This document shows, piece after piece, positions 10,663-21,334 of a stretch of 64,000 nucleotides of DNA. The translations under genes and the position numbers were made by a program. The DNA is taken from contig NW_004454181.1 in NCBI RefSeq assembly GCF_000283155.1, positions 18,318,825 to 18,382,824 of the forward strand, read 5' to 3'. Numbering within the stretch: position 1 is the first letter of the stretch; each line of letters opens with the position of its first letter. The stretch comes from Ceratotherium simum simum. Lineage: Eukaryota > Chordata > Mammalia > Perissodactyla > Rhinocerotidae. Under the pieces are notes generated by a model, which saw nothing but the letters and a program-made list of their open reading frames with translations, did not search any database and was not told where the DNA came from.

Positions 10663-10861
10663 GTGAGTGTCCGCGCTGTCTGTCCCGCCCGCACCTCCGC
10701 CGCGCTCCGGCCGGGGCGGCAAGTGCGGGCGCAGAGGCGAGGACACGCGGTGCTGGGGCAGGGTGCGGATAGGAGGGGGTGGGGGGGAGTACTGCGAACA
10801 CCCGCTGTTTGCAGTCCGGGCAGCCCCCAGATCCCTGGCTCTGACCTCTGCGTTATGAATT

Positions 10862-11150
10862 ATAACATGAATTAACATTTACTGAGCGCCTACTGCGTGT
10901 CAGCCTCTGTGCTCAGTGGTTTACCTGTTGATCGTAATAGCTCTAACACTTATTGGGCGCCTATTTTGCGCCAGGCCCTGTAAGCCCTCTACGTGTGCTG
11001 TTTCGTTTCCATGACAACAGGTTATCCCCATCTACAAAGGAGGAACCAGGCTCAGAGACGTTAATAACTTGCTCAGAGTTGCACAGCAAGTAACTTGGTG
11101 GTAAAGGGACTTGAACCCTCGTAAAGTCTGAGTCCGATACCCGAGCTAAC
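10862..11150 (-). repeat. MIR SINE, duplicated 5' segment
   Basis: 'taacatttactgagcgccta', 'atccccatctacaaaggagg', 'aacttgctcagagttgcaca' is MIR read on the minus strand. The initial segment occurs twice (10,870 and 10,948), suggesting two adjacent MIR fragments. It lies just inside intron 1. Confidence 0.75.
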
Positions 11151-11169
11151 AGTCGTGGTTAACATTTAC

Positions 11170-11940
11170 GGAGTGCATTATCTCATTTATGCTTCACAAC
11201 GTTTCTCTAATTAAATGCATCATACAGACAGGCAGACTGAGCTCAAAAGGTACTAAACAGCAAGCTAAGATTTGCACCCAATTCTTCACAACTCTCGTCA
11301 CTCTCCCTCCTCCCCCAAACGACTTGTCTCCAAGCCTTGCTTACTTACTTTGTTCTTATTTCTCCATCTCCACCGTCACTGCCCAGGTGAGGAGACTCTC
11401 ACTGAGATTCCAGGACTGTCTCTCTCAGCTGAACCATCACAATGGCCCCCAGTGGTCTCAAACCCAGGTCTCTCCCCTAACAACATGAGCCCTTTGCACA
11501 ACCTCGGTGTGATCCTCCTCTGCTCTTTGACAACGAATCTCCTGCCTGGAACCCTTCAAGAGTCCCCTCCTTAGACTGGCCATCTCCCGGAGACCCTCGT
11601 GTTCCTGCCACACTGAACCAGCAGCAGTAGCAACAACAATGTTCTATATATGTCATCCCAAGGCTGATGGTCACTTATCATTGTTCAAGGTCTATCCTCT
11701 CTTCTCCTCCGTTTCTTCCCTCCTATCTACACAGTTCTCCTCCGATTTGTTCTGTTACCTGGTAATCATATCCATTACACTCACTTTCAACTGCCAACTC
11801 CTCAGACCCTCCACACTCTTCAGAACATCACTGCTGCCCTTCATTCTAACACATCAAATGTTCCTTCCCAAACATCTGACTTCTCCCCATCCCCTAGCAG
11901 GGACACCAGCCTTGCCTGTCTCTCATCCTTAAATGTTAGG
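11170..11940. other. Intron 1, pyrimidine-rich, unrecognised
   Basis: A C and T-rich stretch within C1QTNF2 intron 1. Open frames of about 100 codons on the plus strand (11,189-11,574) show no domain, and a CT-rich bias explains their Ser, Leu and Pro content. Decayed L2 is possible. Confidence 0.4.
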
Positions 11941-11944
11941 GTTA

Positions 11945-12290
11945 CCTTTTGTTTTAAATAATATGAAACTAACAATGCCCATTGTAAGAAATTTAGACAG
12001 TACAAAAAGTGCAAAGTGAAAGCCCACACACCCGTTCCCAATTCAGAGAGGTAACCCCTCTACGAGATGTTGTGCCCTTTCAGAAATTTCCCACACGTAT
12101 ATATATAATCTCTCTATATTTATGTGTGTCTATCTTTTTTTAACTCAAAGAGAATCATACTTTACATTCCATGCTGCAACTTGCTTTTTTCCCTTAACAG
12201 TGTATCTTGGCCATCTTTCCATATCTGCATGTACAACCTACTTGGTTCTTATAATGCTGTCACAGCATGTCATTGTACAAATGAATCAAG
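11945..12290 (-). repeat. L1M-type LINE 3' fragment
   Basis: 'aaatttagacagtacaaaaa', 'gaggtaacccctctacgag' and 'cagtgtatcttggccatctt' follow the old L1M 3' region on the minus strand, as do the copies at 4,540 and 63,700. Confidence 0.5.
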
Positions 12291-12294
12291 ATTT

Positions 12295-12830
12295 CTTTCA
12301 CAAATCTGGGGTCATCTTTAAAGTTACTCTGCCTCCATCAAATATTCAGCAGCTTCCTCAAGAAGTTACTTCTTTCTCTGCAAATTCCTCCTTTCTTCCC
12401 TATCTTCCTATTCCTTCTCTCATCCTTGTCTGCTGATTGGCCATAGACGACTGAACCTTCTTTCTACGGTCCCAGTCTCTGATGCTTCCTACTCCCGAAT
12501 GTTCATCACGGGGTAACAGAGTCTCTGCATACACTCACCGCTTCCCCCACTCCTTCCTCCAGGTCAAAGGCCTGCCAATCTGGCTTTGCCTCCATGAGAT
12601 GAACTCCTGCATAAATCAGATTTCTGTTAATCAAGTTCTACTATAGGTTTACTTTTGAAAGGAATTCTATGCTGAATCTTTTTTCAAGGAAATAATCCTC
12701 CCTTGGATTTGTGCATTATTATAAATGGCTTACTTCTATTATACACACACCCACACAGAGCTTCCCTGTTCATTAAGGCTTTATGGTCATGGGTCCTGTG
12801 CCCAGGCAGAGGGGCCATGGGAGAGGGACA
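12295..12830. other. Intron 1, unrecognised
   Basis: About 540 bases of intronic sequence with no clear feature. The cytosine and thymine bias of the preceding stretch continues to about 12,600. Confidence 0.4.
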
Positions 12831-12834
12831 TGAG

Positions 12835-12990
12835 CCCCGGGCCCTGAGTCAGCAGGCCTGGTTTCCATCCCAGCTTTCACTTGGGAAAAATGACTTCACT
12901 TTTCTGAGCTCTGTTTTCTCTTCTGCCAAGTAGAGATGGTAGTGTCAGCCTCTTAGAACTGTGGGGAGAATTGAAGGAGAAAATAAACAT
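12835..12990 (+). repeat. MIR SINE fragment
   Basis: 'tggtttccatcccagctttc', 'gacttcacttttctgagctc' and 'gtggggagaattgaaggag' follow MIR on the plus strand with heavy divergence. Confidence 0.55.
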
Positions 12991-13172
12991 CAAAGCTTTG
13001 AAATAAGACCACACAACATACATGGAGAACGCATACATAGAGAATACCCTTTTCCTGTAGATCAGAGTTTGCAAACTCATATGCCAGCAGCAGCTATGCA
13101 TGATACCTAAGTGAATGGGATGCACACCATTTGGGATTGGTGAGGACTGTGGACACTGAGAATGTAGGTCCT

Positions 13173-13594
13173 GTGTATTAGTTTGCTAGAGCTGCCATAA
13201 CAAAATACGACAGACTGGGTGACTTAACAGAAATTTATTTTCTCACAGTTCTGGAGGCTAGAAGTCCATGATTAAGGTGACAGCAGGTGTGGTTTCTTCT
13301 GAGGCCTCTCTCCTTGGCCTGCAGATGGCCACCTTCTCACTGTGACCTCACATGGTCATTGCTCAGTCAACCCATGGTCATGTCACATCCCACAAATGTG
13401 ACTTCACATGTGTGGTGTCCTAATCTCTTCTTCTTATAAGAACACCAGTCATATTGGATTAGGACCCATCCATATGACCTCGTTTTACCTTAATTACCTC
13501 GTTAAAGGTCCTATCTCTAAACATAGTCTTATTCTGAGGTTCTGGGGTTAGGACTTCAACATGTGAATTCTGGGGAACACAATTCAGCCCATAA
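13173..13594 (-). mobile_element. MLT1-type LTR (ERVL-MaLR), solo
   Basis: Read on the minus strand this is a MaLR LTR. On the plus strand it starts tgtattagtttgctagagct, continues 'agaaatttattttctcacag' and 'cttataagaacaccagtcat', and ends 'caattcagcccataaga'. No internal retroviral sequence is attached, so it is a solo LTR left by recombination. It lies in intron 1 of C1QTNF2, antisense to the gene. Confidence 0.85.
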
Positions 13595-13599
13595 GATCC

Positions 13600-14210
13600 T
13601 GTCTCAAAGGGCAGCCATTTGGTGCCCTGCTGGAATGTTGCTAGTTTCTCCAGATTCTCAAGCAAACCTGGAAATCTTGATTTTAACATAAAATCTCCCA
13701 AGTTTTACATTGGCAACCATTTCAAATTAGAAAAAGAAAAACAAAAAGCACAGAGCAGTCTGTGGTTTGCGTAAGACCGCTGATAAGCCAGTTGGTCTAG
13801 CTTTCCTTTTAAGAAAGGAAAGCCATCCTTTCTTCAGTGGCAGGCCACCTTCAACAGCTTTTTAATCCCTCTCACCCAGTGGTTCTTGCATATTGCAATC
13901 TTAACAAAAAGCTGTCACTGAATGACTAAATTCGAACAGTATAACCTTGTGTAAAATAGGGCACATCTATAGAAATCGTGCCCTTTGCATTCATGCCATG
14001 CTGTAAAATTTCATCAGCTGTTGTAACTGCCTTCAATGCCACCTATCCCAAAGCTCACAGTTGTTCAGCTCCTCACCGTTCTCACCATTCTACTGATCTG
14101 CCCAGGTCTGCTGTTTTAACCCTCTCCTGGTCTATCATAGCTCTCACTGTTTTCACATGCTATTATTATACCAGAATATACACTACTGATACAGCATATA
14201 TAACAGAATA
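13600..14210. other. Intron 1, unrecognised
   Basis: About 600 bases between the MaLR LTR and the next MIR pieces. No gene or clear repeat was seen. A short inverted repeat, ttccttttaag then aaaggaaag, occurs near 13,803. Confidence 0.4.
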
Positions 14211-14214
14211 ATGC

Positions 14215-14720
14215 TGCTGTTACCGAGTGCTTCCTGTGGGCTGGTTACTACATTATCTCATTAAATATTCACAGTTACTCTATAATGGAGGTATGAGCAA
14301 TCAGATTACTCAGGGAACCATTCCTAAAGACCGCAAATAATTCAAACTAGTGTAATTCAAGACTCACCTGCTGAAGGATGGCAGGTTTTTCTGTTTGCCT
14401 ATTGGAATAGCGCGATCATGTAGCTAGAGCATACACACAGTTCCCAATTTACAAGTCACGCTGCCTTGCAAGGTTCTTGACAAACTTTTAATTTGGGGAT
14501 TTTGAGTTATTTCAGGTTTCACACATAAAGTGGAACAATAAATATTTCTATATCATGCTATTTCAAGTTCAAATAAAACCATACAGTATTGTTTTTCCCA
14601 TTTTACAGACAAGAAAACTGAGGCTAAGAGAGGTTAAATAACTTCACGGAGGTCAAACAGCTAAAAAATGACTCGTAACCATCTCTTAATGACCAGACCA
14701 GCTCTGTGCTTCTCGAAGGC
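14215..14720 (-). repeat. MIR SINE in two pieces
   Basis: 'gtgcttcctgtgggctggtt' at about 14,226 and 'ttttacagacaagaaaactg' at about 14,601 are the two ends of MIR on the minus strand. The 300 bases between them are unrecognised and may be a later insertion. Confidence 0.5.
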
Positions 14721-14724
14721 CAGC

Positions 14725-15375
14725 CCTGTGTCAGAACTTCAGAGTTACCATGAATGCCCATCCTGGCCTGACCAGAAGTGACCCCATGGAGACCAGCAAA
14801 CCCAGGGAAAACTTAGCCTTTTCTCCCCAGCCCTTCGGAGTTCAGACTTTATTCTTCTTCCTCAGTTCCTGGATCTTTAAGCGTGATCCCTTCTATGCCA
14901 TTCCAAGGGATCATCTAGCCCCCAAATTTTATTCCCCTGCCTTCTGTGTGGTCCTCGATGCTCTCTGAGAGAGACACTGTTACACAGAGAAAGGAGGAGC
15001 AAAGCTTGCTTTCTCTGCTGGGCACACCGGTGTGCCAGGCTGGACCTCAGTATAACCAGACCATGTGCCCTCTGAGAGCGGCAACCACATCTTTTCATCT
15101 CCAGATCCCCAGTGTCTGGCCTCAAAGGCAATAAGAATAAGCAACACCGTTTATTAGGCATCCGTGCGCCAAGCCATGGTACCAGGCACATGGGTACGTG
15201 ATGTCCCATTTGGCCTCCTGTCGCTTGATAAGCTAAGCACCATCCCACTGATTCACCTCTCTTCGTAGTGTGTGAACTTCCAGGGGCTCAGAGGTATGGG
15301 GCCAAGGCAGACACCCCCATCCTGCCCTCAGGATGGAACAGCAGGGCAGCAGCAAAGGCCAAGCCTCCCTAGGAC
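14725..15375. other. Intron 1, mostly unrecognised
   Basis: The segment 15,130-15,250 resembles a worn MIR on the minus strand ('ccgtttattaggcatccgtg'). The rest shows no feature. A 123-codon antisense open frame here has no domain. Confidence 0.4.
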
Positions 15376-15379
15376 TCTT

Positions 15380-15465
15380 TTTTGGTAGCAACTGACAGAA
15401 ACACAACTCAAACTAGCTTAAGTGAAAATGGAGAATTTATTAGAAGTAGGTATTTATTAGAAGGG
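15380..15465. repeat. Old interspersed repeat (family B), fragment
   Basis: 'actgacagaaacacaactca' and 'tagcttaagtgaaaatggag' match the segment at 27,600-27,650 ('agtgacagaaacccaattta') in content and order. It is a copy of the family also seen at 6,150. Confidence 0.45.
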
Positions 15466-15479
15466 GTCTCCACCTGAAA

Positions 15480-15830
15480 TACCACGGGACTCGTAGAGGG
15501 AGGTCAGGACTGTTGAACTGCAGTTGATGACAATTACAATTTTAAACCAGGTCTTAATTTTCGCATCATGTTTTACTTTCAACATCCATTATTTTATTTG
15601 ATTTTCAGAAGGACAAGAAATAATAAAATAATAGCTAATGCTTTTATATCTCTTACTATATGCCAAGCCTTATTCTAGGAACATTATATCCTCGTAAGAA
15701 CCTTCTAAGGTAGGTACTGTTATCATCGTCCCCATTTTGGAGGTGACGAGGCTGAGAGAGAGAGGATAAGTGACTTCTAAAAGGTCCCACAGCTAGTTCA
15801 GGGGATTTCAACTCAAACAGCTGTTCTTCC
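15480..15830 (-). repeat. MIR-related SINE, one of a close pair
   Basis: The left part (15,500-15,615) is recognisably similar to 17,362-17,490: both contain 'ctttcaacatccatta' within a longer shared order. The right part, 'taatagctaatgctttta' to 'ggtcccacagctag', is MIR on the minus strand. Confidence 0.55.
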
Positions 15831-16105
15831 AGCTAATCTAGTAGCCACCATGTGACTGTTGAGCACTTGAAACGTGACCAGTCTGAGTCGAGATGTGCTG
15901 CAAGTGTGAAATACACATTGGGTTTCGACGACTTAGTGCTAATTAAAGAATGTAAAATGCGTCATTAATAAATGTTATATTGATTACATGTTGAAATGAT
16001 ATTTGAGATATGTTGGGCTAAATAACATATTATTAAAATTAATTTCAATCGCTTCTTTTTACCTTTTTACCGTGACAATGAGACCATTGAAAATGATAGA
16101 TGTGG

Positions 16106-16324
16106 AGGCTGGCCCACTTCGCCGGTTCAGCTCCCGGGCGCGCACCGACGCACCGCTTGTCAAGCCATGCTGTGACGGTGTCCCATATAAAGTAGAGGAG
16201 GATGGGCATGGATGTTAGCTCAGGGCCAATCTTCCTCAGAAAAAAGAGGAGGATTGGCATCAGATGTTAGCTCAGGGCTGATCTTTCTCACACACAAAAA
16301 AATTTTTTTTTAATTTAGAAAAAA
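16106..16324 (+). mobile_element. ERE SINE with internally deleted head
   Basis: Flanked by 17-base target-site duplications, gaaaatgatagatgtgg (16,089-16,105) and gaaaatgatatatgtgg (16,325-16,341), differing at one base. The head is shortened: after 'aggctggccca' it jumps to 'cttcgccggttcagctcc', so most of the promoter A-box region is missing. The tail has two tandem units of 'gttagctcagggc' and 'aatcttcctcag' before the A-rich end. It sits in intron 1 of C1QTNF2, sense to the gene. Confidence 0.88.
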
Positions 16325-16344
16325 GAAAATGATATATGTGGTCT

Positions 16345-17360
16345 TCAATCATATTCCTGTTGGACAGCACTGCTCAAGCTCTCCCCCCAGCGCTCTGGTC
16401 TGCCACGTGGAGGCTGGCCCTCAGGAGAAGCTAGGTGCAGGGCTCTGAATACCCCCAGACTTCGTTCCCTCCCCTCTCATCTCGCACATCAGCTGCATTC
16501 TTCTCTCACTGCACTTCTTTGTCTCCATGGCAGAAAACAGCTATGGGCAGGACCCAAGTCGATGACTTTGGCTTCAGCCACCCCAGAGCCTAAGTCTTGC
16601 CCTCACTGCACGGGCGGCTGAAGTCTAACGTGAAGCAGCCCAGGGCCCAGAGGGGTGGGCTCCACGCCCGCCACGTCACATGCCACGTTCGTTGGTTTGT
16701 AAGGGTTTGGGGTGTGTGTATCAGAAGATGTAACTCTTTGGTGTTGATACAGTGGCCGCCAGGCTGACTTCCAGTGTGCTTTCAGAAGAGCTGGCTGAGA
16801 CCAACCCTGAGAGGTCCTGGCTCCTGCGACCTCATTAGGTCATGGTTTATCCTTGAGCCTCTTTTTGTAGACGGAGCCAGAAATAGGGGGTGGAAAGAGA
16901 GAAAACAGCAGATCAAATGTTTTCTGGGGCCTCTTGGCAAGCGGGCCCCACGACTTTTAATCCTCTGTATTTAGACTCTGGATGCTGGAGTGTTTCCACA
17001 CGGGCGCGGATCTCAGGATCCCAGGACAGGGGACTGCTCCGCGAGCCCCGTGAGAGCAGCTGCAGCCAGCCCCTCTCCTCCCGTCAGTCTCGCTCAGCTT
17101 CTCAGAGAAGCTGGAGAGGGCTGTTTCCAATTTGCTTCCTGGAATTCAGGGAGGGCATGGGGTGTTTTTTGTTATCGAATTCTCACTCCCATCAAAGCAA
17201 ATTTTCAGCGAGCTTCACCTGCAAGCAAGCCCTGCCCCATACCAACCACCAGCCCTTCCCTTTTAACTCCGCACACAGGGAGGACTGCCCAGCTAGGTGA
17301 GGTTCAGGTGTCCCTTCCACCCAGAACAGGGCCTCCCCTGAAACCCTCCAGGGGCCCCTA
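16345..17360. other. Intron 1, unrecognised, moderately GC-rich
   Basis: About 1 kb with no repeat I recognise. Two overlapping plus-strand frames of 123 and 136 codons (16,890-17,361) occur, but neither has a domain, a promoter or splice sites I can defend. A regulatory role is possible but not shown. Confidence 0.4.
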
Positions 17361-17361
17361 G

Positions 17362-17690
17362 TGGGAGGTCAGGGCTGCAGCTGTTAGTTCAGCCACAGTT
17401 GGTGGTATTTACAACTTTAAACAAGGCACTAACTTTTGTATCAGGTTTTGCTTTCAACATCCATTATCTTGTCTGATTCTCGGGACAACCCTGTAAGGCA
17501 GACAGGGTGAGTGTTGTTGTCTCCGTCCTACAGGTGAAGCAGTGGAAGCCCAGATAAGAGGAAATGACTTTTCCACAGTCACAGGGCCAGTAAGTGACAC
17601 AACTAGAACTGGGCCCCACGTCTTCCAAATCAAAGACGAGTGCTCCAGCGGGGTTTCTCTCCACAGCAAGTGTGGCTTTGTCATCTGCAC
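17362..17690 (-). repeat. MIR-related SINE, second of a close pair
   Basis: 'gacaaccctgtaaggcagac', 'caggtgaagcagtggaagcc' and 'ccacagtcacagggccagta' are MIR on the minus strand. The preceding 110 bases resemble those at 15,500. Confidence 0.6.
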
Positions 17691-17749
17691 ATTTACTGAA
17701 ATCCTTTTGATCCTGTTGTTCTTTTGTTATAAGAGTGACCACTTCATTC

Positions 17750-18005
17750 AAGGCTGTTGAACAACCGTATGTGGAGCACTGACAACGTGCAGGGCGGGCA
17801 CAGTGCGAGGCTCTGGGGGATGAGAGAGAGCAAGACAGGCAGGGCCCCTGCCTTCCTGGACCTTCCACTCCAGGGCAGACACAGGCCATTCACAAATCAA
17901 GAAACAAATAAATATGTAACCACAACCTGGGCCAAGGGCTTTGAAAGGAAGACCAGGTGGTCTGAGCAAACAAGCTGGGGCAGGTGGGATGCTGTAGACT
18001 GAAGG
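17750..18005 (+). repeat. Old repeat family A, fragment
   Basis: The text 'gtgcgaggctctgggggatg', 'agagcaagacaggcagggcc', 'cttccactccagggcagaca' has the same order as segments at 20,000, 31,650, 36,940, 42,180 and 48,300. I call this family A. It is mammal-wide in my memory, but I cannot give its catalogue name. All copies in this window read on the plus strand. Confidence 0.5.
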
Positions 18006-18009
18006 GGAG

Positions 18010-18540
18010 GAAGACTATCCTCTATGCACTCTGGGTCCTTTCTGGCTGGGCTACAAATTAAATTGACATAAGACAGAATAGCAGGTGAAAATCAAACAAA
18101 GCTTGATAACATGTATACATGGGAGAAACCAGGGAAACTGAGTTTCTCGACAAAATGACAGAGGTTCTCTTCTTAAATAGATTTAGGTAAAGACAAAGGA
18201 GGGTGTTGGGGGACGGGGGAGTCAGTTATGGGCGATTACCAGAAAAGCACAGTAAGGTTATTATGCAGCCTTGCCTTCTGCATTGATAAGTTTCTAGAGA
18301 TGAGGTCATCCTCCCCTTCCCAGTACAGAGAGGGAGATAGCTTTACAAATGGAGATTTCCCTTACAAATGTAAATGTTTAGTAAACAGAACTTTGATAAG
18401 AAAGAGCTTAGCAAGAACCGTCCCAGTCTTTCGCTTTTAGGCATAAGTTTGGGGGAAGGGCAAAGTTTCTTTCAGAGAAAATCAAGGTACAGAGACATAT
18501 TTTGAGGTGGCCAATTTTGATCTCCCACAAGACCCTGTGA
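18010..18540. repeat. Probable LTR-type repeat
   Basis: 'ctttctggctgggctacaaa', 'ttgacataagacagaatagc' and 'aacatgtatacatgggagaa' resemble a repeat I recall from other mammalian genomes, likely an ERV LTR in the minus orientation. No retroviral coding sequence is attached. Confidence 0.4.
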
Positions 18541-18664
18541 CAGGCAAGCCTCTCTGAGTAGAGGGTATGAGATCTGAGCCTGGAAGGCTGAGGCGGCAGC
18601 TCTGTGAAGGCTTCAGGGGAGGAGGTTAGGATGAGGGGGTATTTGAGGTAGAGTGGTCTCCAAC

Positions 18665-18800
18665 TGCTGAGCATTTACTGTGTCCCACCCTGCACTAGAA
18701 GCTTTGCATGCGTTATCTCGTTATTCCTACACAAACTCCATGAGGGAGGTAGACTACTATTCCCATTGGAGAGTTGATGAAACCGAGTGCCTGGGTTTCC
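18665..18800 (-). repeat. MIR SINE fragment
   Basis: 'gctgagcatttactgtgtcc', 'gcatgcgttatctcgttatt' and 'ctattcccattggagagttg' follow MIR on the minus strand. Confidence 0.65.
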
Positions 18801-19665
18801 CATGGCTCTTCATCACTGAGTTAAACACCACCCCTACCTGTCAGTGGGACATAACCTGATAACCAACAGGTCGCATTTATTTGAGCACAATTTATACGTT
18901 CCCATCTCAAGGGGACTTTGTTCAGAACTCAGACTAAGCAGCCTTGCTCAAGGCCCAGACAAGTGTCCCTGGAGTTTCTCCTGGAGACCACGTTCATGTA
19001 GAGTCGGTGAGATGCCCATGTCCTCACTCTGGCCTTCCTCACCTCACAGGCTGGGTGAGGGCCCTTGGGAAGGAACCCAGGGGGCCGTGTCGAGGGCCGG
19101 GGGCAGAGGGAGGAGGAGGAGGAAGGCTCTTCCCTGACAGTGGACTTCAGGCTGGGGTGCTTTCGCTCCTAGCATTTTCCTAGAACATGTGTATTTATGA
19201 ATCATAAGCTACTTCACTGAGACATGAGAAGCCCAGGGACTGGGCAAATTAAAACCAGACTGAAGAACTTCATCCAAGTTTAACAGCTCATGATTCCATT
19301 TCTGGGTTTTAACCAACTAATATTTTTTTCCCTTCAGCAGGAAGACTATCATGCAGCCTTCACTATTCAACTCACACCAAAAAGGGCAATTTAGGAACTA
19401 AGATAGTTTTTAAAAAGATGAGGACCAATGTACTTCTTGTTTTCTGATCAACTGAACAGATATTTATGGGGTACTTGGTGTATGTAAAATATTCTGCAAG
19501 TCCCCCCCATAGTAGGGGTGGGAGCCCCGTGCTCTAGGAGGTCAAAAGGAAGGAGGGATTAGAATTAGATCTGGTTTGGGTTAGAAAAACTGGGAAAGGG
19601 AAAAAACTTATTTAAATCCGAGGGTATTGGTACCCTTTTAGATTTAGTCCACTGCCTTGTTTTCT
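18801..19665. other. Intron 1, unrecognised
   Basis: About 860 bases with no clear feature. Text near 19,450 ('gatatttatggggtacttgg') may be the start of another family A copy. A short TTTC microsatellite begins at 19,680, where the next ERE tail lies. Confidence 0.4.
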
Positions 19666-19684
19666 CTTTGCTGTGGATTTTCTT

Positions 19685-19934
19685 TCTTTCTTTCTTTTTT
19701 GTGAGGAAGATTAGCCCTGAGCTAAGATCTTTTGCCAATCCTCCTCTTTCTGCTGAGGAAGATTGGCCCTGGGCTAACATCCATGCCCATCTTCCTCTAC
19801 TTTATATGTGGGACGCCTGTTACAGCGTGGCTTGATAAGCGGTGCATAGGTCCACGCCTAGGATCCGAACCTGCAAACCCCTGGCCATGAAGCAGAGCTC
19901 GCAAACTTAACCACTGTGCCACTGGGCCGGCCCC
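19685..19934 (-). mobile_element. ERE SINE, minus strand
   Basis: Exact 16-base target-site duplications, tgctgtggattttctt, occur at 19,669-19,684 and 19,935-19,950. The plus strand reads a TTTC/T-rich tail, two tandem tail units ('gaagattagccctgagct' and 'gaagattggccctgggct'), then the head ending 'actgggccggcccc'. It is in intron 1, antisense to C1QTNF2. Confidence 0.92.
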
Positions 19935-19974
19935 TGCTGTGGATTTTCTTGAGAGCAGAGTCTGGGTCTCAAAC

Positions 19975-20420
19975 ACTCATTAATCAAGCAGATATTTCTT
20001 GAACACCCACTGTGTGCAAGGAAGTTGGAACCCTTGGGGATATAGCAGGAGTTCCCTGCTCCCATGGAGCTTCCGTTTGAACAAGAGACACTGGGAGAGG
20101 GAATGGGCCCAGGAGGTGAGTAAGCAGGCAAATACAATATAGAGATGAGTTGTTATTAAGGGCTAGAAAGACACAAACAAGGAGCTAGGATCCAAAGGGA
20201 GAGGGCACATCAGGGAAGGCCTTGGAGGAAATGGCATTTAAACTGAAACAACGGATAGAGAGCCAGCAGGCCAAGCGGGTGGGGTCCCTAGGTTGCAGAC
20301 AGAAGGAGGCAAGGTGGCTGGGTCAGGGGAGCAGGGAGAAAGGGGAGGAGCTAGGGCTGGGGCCCAGGTCATTTAGGGCCTTGTGGGTTGCAATGTTTGC
20401 TATTTGCAGCCAGCAGCCAC
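19975..20420 (+). repeat. Old repeat family A, fragment
   Basis: 'cttgaacacccactgtgtgc', 'gttccctgctcccatggagc', 'agggaaggccttggaggaaa', 'catttagggccttgtgggtt' appear in the order shared by the other family A copies. The 68-codon open frame at 20,222 is part of it. Confidence 0.55.
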
Positions 20421-20424
20421 TGGG

Positions 20425-20935
20425 ATAAGACCCTCCCGGAAGTGATGTGGCTGAGCTCTGTTTTTAAACCATCCTTTTGGCTGTGCATGGAGAGTGCGGT
20501 GGGGGGAGCACGAGCCCAGGGAGGAGGCCCCTGCCAGGTCCAGGCAAGGAATGAGCTGACAGTGCCAGTGGTGTGCTTTGTGCACCCTGGTCTTTTGATT
20601 CAGCCCCTGGGAACACCCCGTTAACACCCCAGAGGGGCTTGTGGTGGGAAGTCAGGGCCCAGGAGGCTGCCCCACCCCCATCACCTTGGCTAAGCCGAGT
20701 GTGGGCCTCTTAAAGGACAGGAGGTTTTCTTGAAGCATCAATTTGCTCAAGTGTCCTGAGGGAGAAAAGGCATCGCCTTTACATTTTCAAAGTCACGTGT
20801 TATGTGTGTGTGTGTATAAAATGATAAAATAAAATACGAAATCTCTATTGCTATGTGTGGCTTTGACGTACACTTCGCAGTGTCTCCTTTAATTTGGGAT
20901 ATTTAGGAAGAAAGATCTAAGAAATGGTGACATAA
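20425..20935. other. Intron 1, unrecognised
   Basis: About 500 bases with a short (TG)n at 20,803. No other feature was recognised. Confidence 0.4.
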
Positions 20936-20939
20936 TGGA

Positions 20940-21330
20940 AAGCATTTGGGCATTAGGGTCAGCCAAACCCAAGTTCAAATATAACTTCTGCCATGAACTA
21001 GTTGTGTAAACATGAGCAAATTAGCGTCTCTGAGCTTCAGTTTCCTCTTCCGTAAAACAGGAAAACAATAGCAGAAGGGAGCAAGGTGGAGTGGATTCAG
21101 TGCAGTCTTCAGAGCCCCTCAGACCCGGGTTCGAATGTTGTCTCATTGCTCTGACTGTGTGACTCTGGGTAATTGTTTCACTTCTTGGAGCCTCTGTTTC
21201 TTCCTCTGAAAAATGGTACAATAATTTACCACTTTCACAAGGTTTATTGTAAACTTCTAACAAAATAATTCAGGTAAAGAGCTTCACACAGTGCCTGGAA
21301 CATTGTAGGTGTCTCCAATAAAGTCAGTGT
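20940..21330 (+). repeat. Two MIR SINEs in tandem, plus strand
   Basis: The first copy (20,940-21,065) covers 'cagccaaacccaagttcaaa' to 'cgtaaaacagg' and stops. A second, longer copy (21,070-21,325) restarts with 'cagacccgggttcgaatgtt', passes 'ctctgtttcttcctctgaaa' and reaches the MIR 3' end 'cacagtgcctggaacattgt'. The MIR tRNA-like B box ggttcgaat is still visible in the second copy. Confidence 0.75.
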
Positions 21331-21334
21331 GCCC

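Larger units (their letters stand above)
10465..10775 (+). promoter_or_regulatory. C1QTNF2: CpG island, probable C1QTNF2 promoter
   Basis: This is by far the densest CpG cluster in the window, surrounded by CpG-poor sequence. It contains an E-box CACGTG at 10,501-10,506 (on the minus strand GGTCACGTGGCC, close to the TFEB/USF-type site), GC boxes such as ggggcggg near 10,555, and no obvious TATA box. It lies 16 kb before coding exon 2. The resulting gene span of about 21 kb resembles the size I recall for human C1QTNF2. The transcription start cannot be fixed from sequence. No other gene that could use this island is visible nearby, although an antisense non-coding transcript is possible. Confidence 0.75.

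Noticed and set aside
10321..10878. A 185-codon minus-strand open frame over the CpG island
   Set aside because: CpG-rich DNA has few stop codons in any frame. The peptide is compositionally biased (Pro, Arg, Ala, Ser) and lacks a domain. An antisense transcript is possible, but a protein is not supported.
16890..17361. Possible intronic coding exon (two overlapping frames of 123 and 136 codons)
   Set aside because: No domain, no convincing acceptor and donor pair in phase, and compositional bias explains the open frames.
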